A stretch of 64,000 nucleotides of DNA from Sphingomonas sp. SCN 67-18 (GTDB taxonomy: Bacteria > Pseudomonadota > Alphaproteobacteria > Sphingomonadales > Sphingomonadaceae), in assembly GCF_001724715.1 (NCBI RefSeq), contig NZ_MEFG01000013.1, forward strand, positions 1 through 64,000. The letters are read 5' to 3'. The notes beneath the pieces were generated by a model. That model ran no database searches. It was given only the letters and a program-made list of their open reading frames with translations, and was not told the DNA's origin. A program made the translations under genes and the position numbers. Shown here one piece after another: positions 20,029 to 27,650 of the stretch. The stretch's first letter is position 1. Each line of letters starts with the position of its first letter.

Positions 20029-20694
20029 TCACCAGCGGAAGCGCGCCCATTCCTCCAGCGGCGCGCGCCCGGTGCGCAGCGCGTTGGCCGGGACGGACGG
20101 GTCCTCATAACCGATGGCCATGCCGGAAAAGAGCATCCGGTCCGCGGGCGTGCCGAGGAAGCCGGTGATCGTATCCGGGTAGACTGCCCAGCATTCCTGC
20201 GGGCAGCAGGACAGGCCGGCGTCGACCAGCAGCAGCATCAGCGTTTGCAGATACATGCCGAGGTCTGACCATTGCGGCGGGCCCATTTGCCGGTCGACGG
20301 TGCAGAACAGCGCGGCGGGGGCGCCGAAAAACTGGAAATTGCGGGCGAACCATGCCCGCCGCGCCGCCTTGTCCTCTCGCGGGATGCCGATATGGGCGTA
20401 CATCTGCTCCCCCACCGCGAAGCGGCGATCGCGGTACGGCGCGGTCAGCGCGGGCGGGTAAATGGCATAGGCAGGCGTTTCCGCCGCCCCCGCCGCCAGC
20501 CTTTCGCGCATCACGGCCTTCAGCGCCGCGAGCGACTCGCCGCCGACAACATCGACATGCCAGGGCTGGACATTGCCGCCTGAAGGCGCGCGCGCCGCCT
20601 TTTCCACCAAGGCCCGCAGCAGGGCGGGATCGACCGGCCGGTCGAGAAATCCGCGAACAGAGCGCCGCGACGCTACGGCCTGGGCGACTTCCAT
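20029..20694 (-). CDS. Nitroreductase-family flavoprotein
   Basis: A 221-residue protein with the FMN-binding signature RRSVRGF at residues 10-16, the APSGGNVQPWHV segment and DLGMYLQTLMLLLVDAGLSCCPQ, all typical of NfnB-like nitroreductases. The C-terminus has the MLFSGMAIGYEDPS motif of the family. These homodimeric enzymes use NAD(P)H to reduce nitro groups, quinones or conjugated enones; within a catabolic region, enoate reduction is possible but only a guess. A GGAGGG ribosome site precedes the ATG. It converges on the dehydrogenase with a 13-base gap. Confidence 0.88.
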   Translation of the reverse strand: MEVAQAVASRRSVRGFLDRPVDPALLRALVEKAARAPSGGNVQPWHVDVVGGESLAALKAVMRERLAAGAAETPAYAIYPPALTAPYRDRRFAVGEQMYAHIGIPREDKAARRAWFARNFQFFGAPAALFCTVDRQMGPPQWSDLGMYLQTLMLLLVDAGLSCCPQECWAVYPDTITGFLGTPADRMLFSGMAIGYEDPSVPANALRTGRAPLEEWARFRW

Positions 20695-20781
20695 CTTTCA
20701 TTCCCTCCAGCCGGATCAGCCGTTTGCCGCCCACCCTTGCCGTGGCGCGCGCATTGCAGCAAGAGTGGCTCAAGTTGACCA

Positions 20782-20789
20782 TTACGTAA
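20782..20789. promoter_or_regulatory. TTACGTAA palindrome upstream of the thiolase gene
   Basis: A perfect 8-base palindrome within CCATTACGTAAACAGG lies just before the AGGAGG ribosome site of the thiolase operon. Its place fits a repressor operator. The controlling protein is unknown. Confidence 0.3.
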
Positions 20790-20802
20790 ACAGGAGGTGG
20801 CC

Positions 20803-21972
20803 ATGGCCGAAGCCTATATCGTCGAAGCCGTCCGCACCGCCGGGGGCAAGCGCGGAGGGCGGCTGGCCGGCTGGCACCCCGCCGACATGGCGGGCGAGGT
20901 GCTGAACGCGCTGGTCGACCGCACCGGCGTGGACCCGGCCGCGGTGGAGGACGTCATCATGGGCTGCGTCAGCCAGGGCGGAGAGCAGGCATTTCAGGTG
21001 GGCCGGGGCGCGGTGCTCGCGTCCAGGCTGCCCGAGAGCGTGCCCGCCGTCACCATCGACCGGCAGTGCGGATCGTCGCAGCAGGCGATGCAGTTCGCGG
21101 CGCAGGCGGTGATGAGCGGGACGCAGGACATCGTCATCGCGGCGGGCGTGGAATCGATGACCCGGGTGCCGATGGGCTCCACCGGCGTGCTGTTCGCGCA
21201 GGCCGGGCTGGGCAAGGCCAAGAGCCCGCGCCAGGAGGCGCGCTACCCCGGCGTGCAGTTCAGCCAGTTCATGGGCGCGGAGATGATCGCCCGCAAATAC
21301 GGCTTTTCCCGCGACCAGCTCGACGCCTTCGCGCTGGAGAGCCACCGGCGGGCGGCGGCTGCCACCGAGGCCGGGGCGTTCCGTGACGAGATCGTCGCGC
21401 TGGACGTTGAGACCGCCGACGGCCTGGTGCGCCACGACACGGACGAGGGCATCCGCTTCGACGCGACGCTGGAGGGCATCGGATCGGTCAAGCTGCTTTC
21501 CGAGGGCGGGGTGATTTCCGCCGCCAACGCCAGCCAGATCTGCGACGGCGCATCGGGCGTGATGATCGTCAGCGAACGCGCGCTGAAAAGCCATGGGCTG
21601 ACCCCGATGGCGCGCATCCACAACCTGACCGTCACCGGCGGCGATCCGGTGGTGATGCTGGAAGAGCCGCTGTTCGCCACCGACCGCGCCCTGCGGCGCG
21701 CGGGCATGACGATCGCCGACATCGACCTTTACGAGGTGAACGAGGCTTTCGCCCCGGTGCCCCTCGCCTGGCTGAAGCATGTCGGCGGCGATCCGGCCAA
21801 GATCAACGTCCATGGCGGCGCGATCGCGCTCGGCCATCCGCTGGGCGCGAGCGGCACCAAGCTGATGGCGACGCTGGTCAATGCGCTGAAGCGGCAGGGC
21901 AAGCGTTACGGCCTGCAAACCATGTGCGAGGGCGGCGGCCTTGCCAACGTCACCATCATCGAACGGCTTTAA
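20803..21972 (+). CDS. Acetyl-CoA acetyltransferase (thiolase family)
   Basis: A 389-residue thiolase. The acyl-accepting Cys lies in TIDRQCGSSQQA near residue 88, the catalytic His in NVHGGAIALGHPLGASG, and the second Cys in CEGGGLANV near the C-terminus, so all three catalytic residues are present. It should cleave a 3-oxoacyl-CoA to acetyl-CoA and a shortened acyl-CoA, or run in reverse. A perfect AGGAGG ribosome site fixes the ATG at 20803; a GTG at 20797 lies within it. It is first in an operon with an SDR (15 bases later) and a hotdog thioesterase. Confidence 0.92.
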   Translation: MAEAYIVEAVRTAGGKRGGRLAGWHPADMAGEVLNALVDRTGVDPAAVEDVIMGCVSQGGEQAFQVGRGAVLASRLPESVPAVTIDRQCGSSQQAMQFAAQAVMSGTQDIVIAAGVESMTRVPMGSTGVLFAQAGLGKAKSPRQEARYPGVQFSQFMGAEMIARKYGFSRDQLDAFALESHRRAAAATEAGAFRDEIVALDVETADGLVRHDTDEGIRFDATLEGIGSVKLLSEGGVISAANASQICDGASGVMIVSERALKSHGLTPMARIHNLTVTGGDPVVMLEEPLFATDRALRRAGMTIADIDLYEVNEAFAPVPLAWLKHVGGDPAKINVHGGAIALGHPLGASGTKLMATLVNALKRQGKRYGLQTMCEGGGLANVTIIERL

Positions 21973-21987
21973 GGACAGGACAGACCC

Positions 21988-22770
21988 ATGAAACTCGATT
22001 CATCCATTTCGGCCGTCGTCACCGGCGGCGCATCCGGCCTTGGCGCGGCGACCGCCCGCGCGCTGGCCGCCAGGGGCGTGAAAGTGGCGATCTTCGACCT
22101 TCAGGCCGGCAAGGGCGAGGCGCTGGCGGCGGAGATTGGCGGACTGTTCTGCGAAGTGAACGTGACGTCCGACGAAAGCGTGGACGCGGGCTTCGCCAAG
22201 GCGCGCGCCGCCCATAGGCAGGAGCGCGTGCTGGTCAACTGCGCGGGCACCGGCAACGCCATCAAGACGGCCAGCCGATCAAAGGAAGACGGGTCGATCA
22301 AGCATTTCCCGCTCGATGCGTTCAATTTCATCATCCAGATCAACCTGATCGGCACCTTCCGCATGATCGCCAAATCGGCGGCGGGGATGATGACGCTGGA
22401 GCCGCTGGAAGACGGCGAGCGCGGCGCCATCGTCAACACCGCGTCGGTGGCGGCGGAGGACGGGCAGATCGGCCAGGCCGCCTATTCCGCATCCAAGGGC
22501 GGCGTGGTGGGGATGACCCTGCCGATCGCGCGCGACCTGATGGGCGAAGGGATTCGCGTCAACACCATCCTGCCCGGCATCTTCGATACGCCGCTGCTCG
22601 CCGGCCTGCCGGAAAAGGTGCGCGAGGCGCTGGCCGCGTCCGTGCCCTTCCCGAAAAAGCTGGGCAACCCGGCCGAATATGCGCATCTTGCCATGACAAT
22701 GATCGAGAATGGCTATTTCAACGGCGAGGACGTCCGGCTGGACGGCGCCATCCGCATGGCGCCGCGCTGA
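21988..22770 (+). CDS. SDR-family 3-hydroxyacyl-CoA dehydrogenase (HSD17B10-like)
   Basis: A 260-residue SDR with VVTGGASGLGAATARALA at the N-terminus, a conserved Asp (IFDLQ) after the second strand indicating NAD, NCAGTGNA, a Ser in TASVAAEDGQIGQ and Tyr-Lys in YSASKGG. The insert around SRSKEDGSIKHFPLDAFNFIIQINLIGTF and the DTPLLAGLPEKVREALAASVPFPKKLGNPAEYA segment are typical of type II 3-hydroxyacyl-CoA dehydrogenases, which oxidise 3-hydroxyacyl-CoA to the 3-oxo form. Directly downstream of the thiolase, it supplies that enzyme's substrate. Confidence 0.9.
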   Translation: MKLDSSISAVVTGGASGLGAATARALAARGVKVAIFDLQAGKGEALAAEIGGLFCEVNVTSDESVDAGFAKARAAHRQERVLVNCAGTGNAIKTASRSKEDGSIKHFPLDAFNFIIQINLIGTFRMIAKSAAGMMTLEPLEDGERGAIVNTASVAAEDGQIGQAAYSASKGGVVGMTLPIARDLMGEGIRVNTILPGIFDTPLLAGLPEKVREALAASVPFPKKLGNPAEYAHLAMTMIENGYFNGEDVRLDGAIRMAPR

Positions 22771-22771
22771 C

Positions 22772-23203
22772 ATGGCGCGACCCGAACCATGGCGGCTGGC
22801 GCTGGAAAGCTATCCGTTCAGCGAGGCGTCCCAGACCCGTTTCCAGGACCTCGACCCCATGGGGCACATCAACAATGTCGCCATGGCGGGGTTGTTCGAG
22901 AACGGCCGGGTGCGGTTCAACCGCACGCTCATCACCCATAAGCGGGACGACCAGCGCTGGCTGATCGCGGCGGTGGCGATCAATTATCTGGAAGAATGCT
23001 ATTTCCCGGCGGACGTCACCATCGCCAGCGGCATCGGCGATGTGGGCAACCGGTCATGGACCATATTGTCCGCCGCTTTTCAGGGCGGGCATTGCGTGGC
23101 GACGTGCGACACCACGCTGGTGCTCACCGGCCCCGCGTCCAGCCGGACGATCACTGACGAATTCCGCGCGGCGCTGCACGCGCACGGCGTGAAACGAGGC
23201 TGA
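22772..23203 (+). CDS. Acyl-CoA thioesterase, 4HBT-like hotdog fold
   Basis: A 143-residue single hotdog domain. The N-terminal SQTRFQDLDPMGHINNVAMAGLFENGRVRF segment is the 4-hydroxybenzoyl-CoA thioesterase signature, with the active-site Asp in QDLD. The ATG at 22772 follows the SDR stop by one base, so the gene belongs to the thiolase-SDR operon. It probably releases free CoA from acyl-CoA intermediates. A strong terminator follows at 23275. Confidence 0.85.
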   Translation: MARPEPWRLALESYPFSEASQTRFQDLDPMGHINNVAMAGLFENGRVRFNRTLITHKRDDQRWLIAAVAINYLEECYFPADVTIASGIGDVGNRSWTILSAAFQGGHCVATCDTTLVLTGPASSRTITDEFRAALHAHGVKRG

Positions 23204-23274
23204 TCTGCGGCATTGTGCCGCGCATCACAGATTATTCATGCTCGCCCGCTAGAACGACTCGCGCGAACCGGACT

Positions 23275-23308
23275 GAACGGCGTCCCCCAGGGGCGCCGTT
23301 CTTTTTTT
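23275..23308 (+). terminator. Rho-independent terminator of the thiolase operon
   Basis: GAACGGCG (23275-23282) pairs with CGCCGTTC (23294-23301), with further C/G pairing inside, and is followed by seven T. It ends exactly at the stop codon of the converging PEP-CTERM gene. Confidence 0.9.
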
Positions 23309-24237
23309 CAGGCGTGGGCGATGCCCGCGCGACGGCGGCGGCGGCGGACCAGCAGCCCGACCAGCCCGAAGCCCAGGATCATCATCAGCCAGCTCGCCGG
23401 TTCCGGCACCGCCATGGCGGACGGCACATGGCTGAAGCTGTTGCCGCGCACCGTGGCGCCCGCGCTCTCGAACGCCTTGCTGACCACGCTGCCGAACACC
23501 GACCCGCCTTCCAGCGAGACGATGGCGTTGGGCGCGAGGATGGACCCCTGCCAGTTGATGCCGTTGGACTGCACGCGCGTCGCGTCGACGAAGTTGAACA
23601 GCACGGAATCGACCGTGAAGTTGCCCAGGTTGAAATTGACGTGGTCCGACACCGAACCGAAGATGTTGATGACCGCGATGTCGCCGGCCTTGCCGACGAA
23701 ATTCAGCTGGTGGAGCGAATCGAACTCCTTGCCGGTCATCGCGAACACGTTCAGCCCCGCCGTGGTGGCGGTGAGCACGCCGGTGCCCCACTGGCTGGTG
23801 AACAGGCCGTTCGTCTCCATGCCCTTGAACAGCGCCGAAGTGCTGGCGGCGGCCGCGTTCATCGCGTCGAAGGCCAGCCCCTTGCCCTGATAGGTGGTGC
23901 CGTTGGGCGTGGCGATGGGGTTGTAGCGCGGGTTCTTGTTCGCCCCGCCATACACCACGTCGCCATAGGAAAGCGTGCTGTTGGCATAGTTCAGATCACC
24001 CAGCACGATCAGGCCCGGCGTGCCGCCATCCGCCTTCGTCAGCCTGGTGCCGATCCGGTCCGCATTGGCGTTGACATTGCCGCCGACGGCGACCTTGCCA
24101 TAGATTTCATTGCCCCCGCGGGTGGAATAATCCCCGCTGGTCTGCACCGAATAATCGGTCAGCTTTTCAGAAGCGTGCGCCGGAAAGGCGAGACTGAGCG
24201 CAAGAAGCGCGGCGGCGGCGGAAGCGATACGCGGCAT
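23308..24237 (-). CDS. Choice-of-anchor A family protein with PEP-CTERM sorting signal
   Basis: A 309-residue exported protein. A signal peptide ends near PAHAS. The central part, from NEIYGKVAVGGNVNANADRIG through LIVLGDLNYANSTLSYGDVVYGG to WQGSILAPNAIVSLEGGSVFGSV, is the choice-of-anchor A domain, a repetitive beta-structured surface module. The C-terminus is a sorting signal: VPEPASWLMMILGFGLVG, then a hydrophobic helix and an Arg cluster. In sphingomonads this PEPxxW signal is cut by an exosortase-type system. The protein is probably delivered to the surface or an extracellular matrix. Confidence 0.88.
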   Translation of the reverse strand: MPRIASAAAALLALSLAFPAHASEKLTDYSVQTSGDYSTRGGNEIYGKVAVGGNVNANADRIGTRLTKADGGTPGLIVLGDLNYANSTLSYGDVVYGGANKNPRYNPIATPNGTTYQGKGLAFDAMNAAAASTSALFKGMETNGLFTSQWGTGVLTATTAGLNVFAMTGKEFDSLHQLNFVGKAGDIAVINIFGSVSDHVNFNLGNFTVDSVLFNFVDATRVQSNGINWQGSILAPNAIVSLEGGSVFGSVVSKAFESAGATVRGNSFSHVPSAMAVPEPASWLMMILGFGLVGLLVRRRRRRAGIAHA

Positions 24238-24341
24238 GAGCGAATATCCGATACAAGGACAATGACGCGCACATAGTAGCGCACCAGCTGTAAGTCACTG
24301 GTTAATGATCGTAACCGCCGCCGTTTACCGTCTTTTTCGTT

Positions 24342-25124
24342 TCAATCCCGAAAGGATGGCGCGCGCTTCTCCATATTGGCCATAACCGCCTCTATCTGGT
24401 TCGGCTGGCGCAGCACGGCGGCCTGCTCGGCGCTTTCGGCGAGCAGTATGGCGTTCTGGTCGAGATCGGCGGCGCCGTTGTAGAGCCGCTTGGCGGCGCG
24501 CACCGCATCGGGGCTTTTCGATGCGATCTCGCGCGCCAGCGCCAGCGCCTCGCCATGCGGATCGACCGACAGGCGCGTGGCGAAGCCGTAGCCGAGCGCA
24601 GCGCCGCCATCGAACTGGCGTCCGCTATAGGTCAATTCACGCACCACATCGTCGCGGGCGAGGCCGCGCATCAGCGCGACGCCGGACATGTCCGGCACCA
24701 GCCCCCAGCGGATCTCCATGATCGACAGGCGGGTGTCGGGCGCGGTGATGCGGATGTCGGCGCCCAGCATGATCTGGAAGCCGCCGCCAAAGGCGACGCC
24801 GTGCACCGCCGCGACCACCGGCACCGGCAGTTCGCGCCAGCCCAGCGCGACATGCTGGTAGAGATTGGCGACGCCGTGGCTGCGCGCCATCAGGTCCGTC
24901 CCCTCGCCCACCGTGGCGAAACTGGCCATGTCCAGCCCGGCGCAAAACGCCCGCCCCTCGCCCGACAGCACCACCGCGCGCAGCCCGGCCATGCCGCGCA
25001 GCGCGGCCAGCGCGCCCTCTATGCCCGCGATCATCGCCGGATCCAGCGCGTTCATCTTGTCGGGCCGGTTCAGCCGCACATCGGCGATCCCGTCTTCGAA
25101 GCGGATCGTCACACGGTCATTCAT
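24342..25124 (-). CDS. Crotonase-family protein with one catalytic Glu replaced
   Basis: A 260-residue enoyl-CoA hydratase/isomerase-fold protein. The oxyanion-hole segment GRAFCAGLDM and the GVAFGGGFQIMLGADIRIT segment are clear. Hydratases need two Glu residues; the one expected in the GGG-x-E position is Gln here (GGGFQ), while the other appears kept in SIMEIRWGLVPD. The enzyme may therefore be an isomerase, hydrolase or other crotonase rather than a hydratase. The ATG at 25124 has a GAGTGGA ribosome site; an ATG at 25139 is in frame. It lies 24 bases past the acyl-CoA ligase and is probably co-transcribed. Confidence 0.85.
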   Translation of the reverse strand: MNDRVTIRFEDGIADVRLNRPDKMNALDPAMIAGIEGALAALRGMAGLRAVVLSGEGRAFCAGLDMASFATVGEGTDLMARSHGVANLYQHVALGWRELPVPVVAAVHGVAFGGGFQIMLGADIRITAPDTRLSIMEIRWGLVPDMSGVALMRGLARDDVVRELTYSGRQFDGGAALGYGFATRLSVDPHGEALALAREIASKSPDAVRAAKRLYNGAADLDQNAILLAESAEQAAVLRQPNQIEAVMANMEKRAPSFRD

Positions 25125-25148
25125 TCCACTCGCTCCCATTGCGCGCCA

Positions 25149-26681
25149 TTACACGATCGTCGTTTCGCCCTTGCCCCAATAGCGGTCGCGCAGCAGCCGC
25201 TTGTAGAGCTTGCCGGTGGCGTGGCGCGGCAGTTGCGCGACGAAATCGATCCGCCGGGGCAGCTTTACCGCGGACAGGCCGGCGCGGCAGAAGGCGCTGA
25301 TCTCCGCCGCCAGCGCATCGCCCGCATCGGCCATGGCGACGGGCTGGACCACCGCCACCACCTGTTCCCCCATCTCGTCATGCGGCGCGCCGATGACGGC
25401 CACGTCGGCGACGGCGGGATGGGTGATGATGAGATTCTCTATCTCCTGCGGATAGATGTTCACGCCGCCGGAGATGATCATGAAGCTTTTGCGGTCGGTG
25501 AGGTAGAGATAACCCTCAGCGTCCATCCGCCCGACATCGCCCAGCGTCGTCCAGCCGTGGCGGTTGCGGCTCTCCGCCGTCTTGGCCGGATCGTTATGAT
25601 ATTGGAACTGGCCGGGGCTTTCGAAATAGACCAGCCCTTCCGCGCCGGGCGGTAGCTCATCGCCCGCCTCGTCGCAGATATGCGCGATGCCGTGGACGGC
25701 GCGGCCTACCGATCCTTCATGCGCCAGCCAGTCAGCCGAATTGATCGCGGTCAGGCCGTTGCCTTCCGATCCCGCATAATATTCGAAGATTACCGGCCCC
25801 CACCATGCGATCATCGCGCGCTTCACCGGCACCGGGCAGGGCGCGGCGGCGTGGATCGCCACCTTGAGCGAGGACAGATCATGCGCCGCGCGGGCGTCTT
25901 CAGGCAGCTTCAGCATGCGGACGAAATGGGTGGGCACCCACTGGCTGTGCGTCACCCGGTGGCGCGCGATGGCGGCCAGTGCGGCCTCTGGGTCGAAATG
26001 GGTCATGATGACCACCGTTCCACCCAGCCGCTGGGCGGTCATCGTCCAGCGCAGGGGGGCGGCGTGATAGAGCGGGGCCGGCGACAGATAGATGCTGTCC
26101 GGCCCGAAACCGTAGAGCATCTGCGCCAGCACGGTCAGCCCGTTGGGCGCGTCTATGACCGGCGGATCGGGCAGCGCGAGGCGGATGCCCTTGGGCCGCC
26201 CGGTAGTGCCGGAGGAATAGAGCATGTCCGTGCCCGCGCTCTCATCGGCAATCGGGCTGCTCGGCAGGGCGGCGGCTTCATCCGTCCAGGACCGGAAGGG
26301 CGCGGCCGCGGGGCCGAGCGTGTAGCGGGCCACCGGGGCGCAAAGCGCGCCCGCCACGCCCGCCAGCGCCGGGCAGGTGACCAGCATCCGCGCGCCGCTG
26401 TCCGCCAGGATATAGTCCACCTCCGCCGCCGTCAGTTTCGACGAGACGCAGACGAAATACAGCCCGGCGCGTTGCGCTCCCCAGGCGATCTCCAGAAATT
26501 GCGGGCTGTTCTCCATGAACAGCGCCACCGTGTCGCCAGCCTTCAGCCCGGCCGCGCGAAACAGGTGGGCGGCGCGGTTGGACGCGGCGTCCAGCTGGGC
26601 ATAGCTGACCGTCTCGCCCGTTTCCGCGACGATGATCGCCGCTTTGTCCGGGGTCGTCCGCGCGTGATGGCTGGGGTGCAT
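25149..26681 (-). CDS. Acyl-CoA synthetase (AMP-dependent ligase)
   Basis: A 510-residue member of the ANL adenylating superfamily. The P-loop is YSSGTTGRPKGI, the second motif is FEYYAGSEGNG, the hinge Asp and motif are GDVGRMDAEGYLYLTDRKSFMIISGG, and the C-terminal catalytic Lys is in HATGKLYKR. It should activate a carboxylic acid to its CoA thioester with ATP. The start at MHPSHHARTTPDKAA (26681) gives the usual length; an open extension to 26810 would run into the divergent promoter. The crotonase follows on the same strand and the hotdog pair is divergent. Confidence 0.9.
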   Translation of the reverse strand: MHPSHHARTTPDKAAIIVAETGETVSYAQLDAASNRAAHLFRAAGLKAGDTVALFMENSPQFLEIAWGAQRAGLYFVCVSSKLTAAEVDYILADSGARMLVTCPALAGVAGALCAPVARYTLGPAAAPFRSWTDEAAALPSSPIADESAGTDMLYSSGTTGRPKGIRLALPDPPVIDAPNGLTVLAQMLYGFGPDSIYLSPAPLYHAAPLRWTMTAQRLGGTVVIMTHFDPEAALAAIARHRVTHSQWVPTHFVRMLKLPEDARAAHDLSSLKVAIHAAAPCPVPVKRAMIAWWGPVIFEYYAGSEGNGLTAINSADWLAHEGSVGRAVHGIAHICDEAGDELPPGAEGLVYFESPGQFQYHNDPAKTAESRNRHGWTTLGDVGRMDAEGYLYLTDRKSFMIISGGVNIYPQEIENLIITHPAVADVAVIGAPHDEMGEQVVAVVQPVAMADAGDALAAEISAFCRAGLSAVKLPRRIDFVAQLPRHATGKLYKRLLRDRYWGKGETTIV

Positions 26682-26758
26682 GGCCGCTCCACTCCCGGTT
26701 TTATTCTGCAACCGATAGCGCGGGCGGACCCACGCCGACAAGCCGCCTCGCCCGATGC

Positions 26759-26788
26759 TTGACCCGGCGCGGCGCGGCCACCTAGAGC
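26759..26788 (+). promoter_or_regulatory. Promoter of a probable leaderless transcript (hotdog pair)
   Basis: TTGACC (26759-26764), an 18-base spacer and TAGAGC (26783-26788) lie so that only six bases separate the -10 box from the ATG at 26795. The expected transcription start coincides with the A of the ATG, and no ribosome site is present. Confidence 0.6.
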
Positions 26789-26794
26789 GGCGGC

Positions 26795-27235
26795 ATGGAT
26801 GACGACGCATCCGGGTTCGACCCCCGCCGCTTTGTGAGCGCGATGACGCGCGCGGGCCATAACGGCGCGCTGGGCATCCGCTATGTCGCGCATGGCGAGG
26901 ACTGGGCGGAGCTGGCGCTGGATTACGACCCGCGCATGATCGGCGACCCGGCGAGCGGCGTCATCGCCTCCGGCCCGATCCTGACGTTGATGGACATGGC
27001 GACCAGCATGGGCATCTGGATCCGCTCCAGGCGGTTCCGCGCGCAGGCGACGCTTGACCTGCGCGTTGACTATCTTCGCCCGGCCACGCCGGAACGCACC
27101 GTGATCGGCCGGGGGCAATGCTACCGCATCACCCGGTCGGTCGCGTTCATCCGCGGACAGGCGCATGACGGCAACCCGGACGATCCGATCGCCCATGTCG
27201 CCGGCACCTATATGTTCATAGACACGGGCCAATGA
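26795..27235 (+). CDS. PaaI-type hotdog thioesterase (first of a pair)
   Basis: A 146-residue single hotdog domain of the PaaI/YbgC class. The segment GVIASGPILTLMDMATSMGIW carries the conserved helix that normally includes an acidic residue near GG(A/P); here it is SGPILTLMD. The TLDLRVDYLRPAT strand is typical. The probable role is hydrolysis of an acyl-CoA ester during the catabolism encoded around it. The stop overlaps the next ATG by four bases, and the partner is also a hotdog protein, suggesting a heteromeric enzyme. Confidence 0.85.
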   Translation: MDDDASGFDPRRFVSAMTRAGHNGALGIRYVAHGEDWAELALDYDPRMIGDPASGVIASGPILTLMDMATSMGIWIRSRRFRAQATLDLRVDYLRPATPERTVIGRGQCYRITRSVAFIRGQAHDGNPDDPIAHVAGTYMFIDTGQ

Positions 27236-27615
27236 TCGCCCTGCCCCCCTATGCCGACTTGCTGGGCCTGCGTATCGACGGCGCGGACGATGGCGCGCCG
27301 GTGCTGCTGATGCCCTTTCATGACGATGTGATCGGGCGGCCCGGATTCCTGCACGGCGGCGCGATCGGCGGGCTGCTGGAGATGGCCGCCATCGCCGCGC
27401 TGCAATGCGCCTTTTCCGATGGAGACCGGCCGCGCATCAAGCCGATCACGGTGACGGTGGACTATATGCGCGGCGGCCGCGACCATGACACCCGCGCGGT
27501 GGGTGCGATCACGCGGCTGGGCAACCGCATCGCCAATATCGAGGCGACCGCCTGGCAGGACGACCGCGCCCGCCCCATCGCCGTCGCGCGGATGAACATC
27601 CTGCTGGTGCGCTGA
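27232..27615 (+). CDS. PaaI-type hotdog thioesterase (second of a pair)
   Basis: A 127-residue hotdog domain with the complete PaaI helix FLHGGAIGGLLEMAAIAAL, including HGG and the acidic residue used in catalysis, followed by PITVTVDYMRGG. Its ATG lies inside the end of the previous gene (ATGA overlap). The tandem arrangement of two different hotdog domains recalls heteromeric thioesterases and dehydratases, though each could act alone. No terminator is obvious before the converging SDR. Confidence 0.85.
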   Translation: MIALPPYADLLGLRIDGADDGAPVLLMPFHDDVIGRPGFLHGGAIGGLLEMAAIAALQCAFSDGDRPRIKPITVTVDYMRGGRDHDTRAVGAITRLGNRIANIEATAWQDDRARPIAVARMNILLVR

Positions 27616-27650
27616 GGCTCGTCGCGGTGCGGGGTCGCGCCGCCACATGA

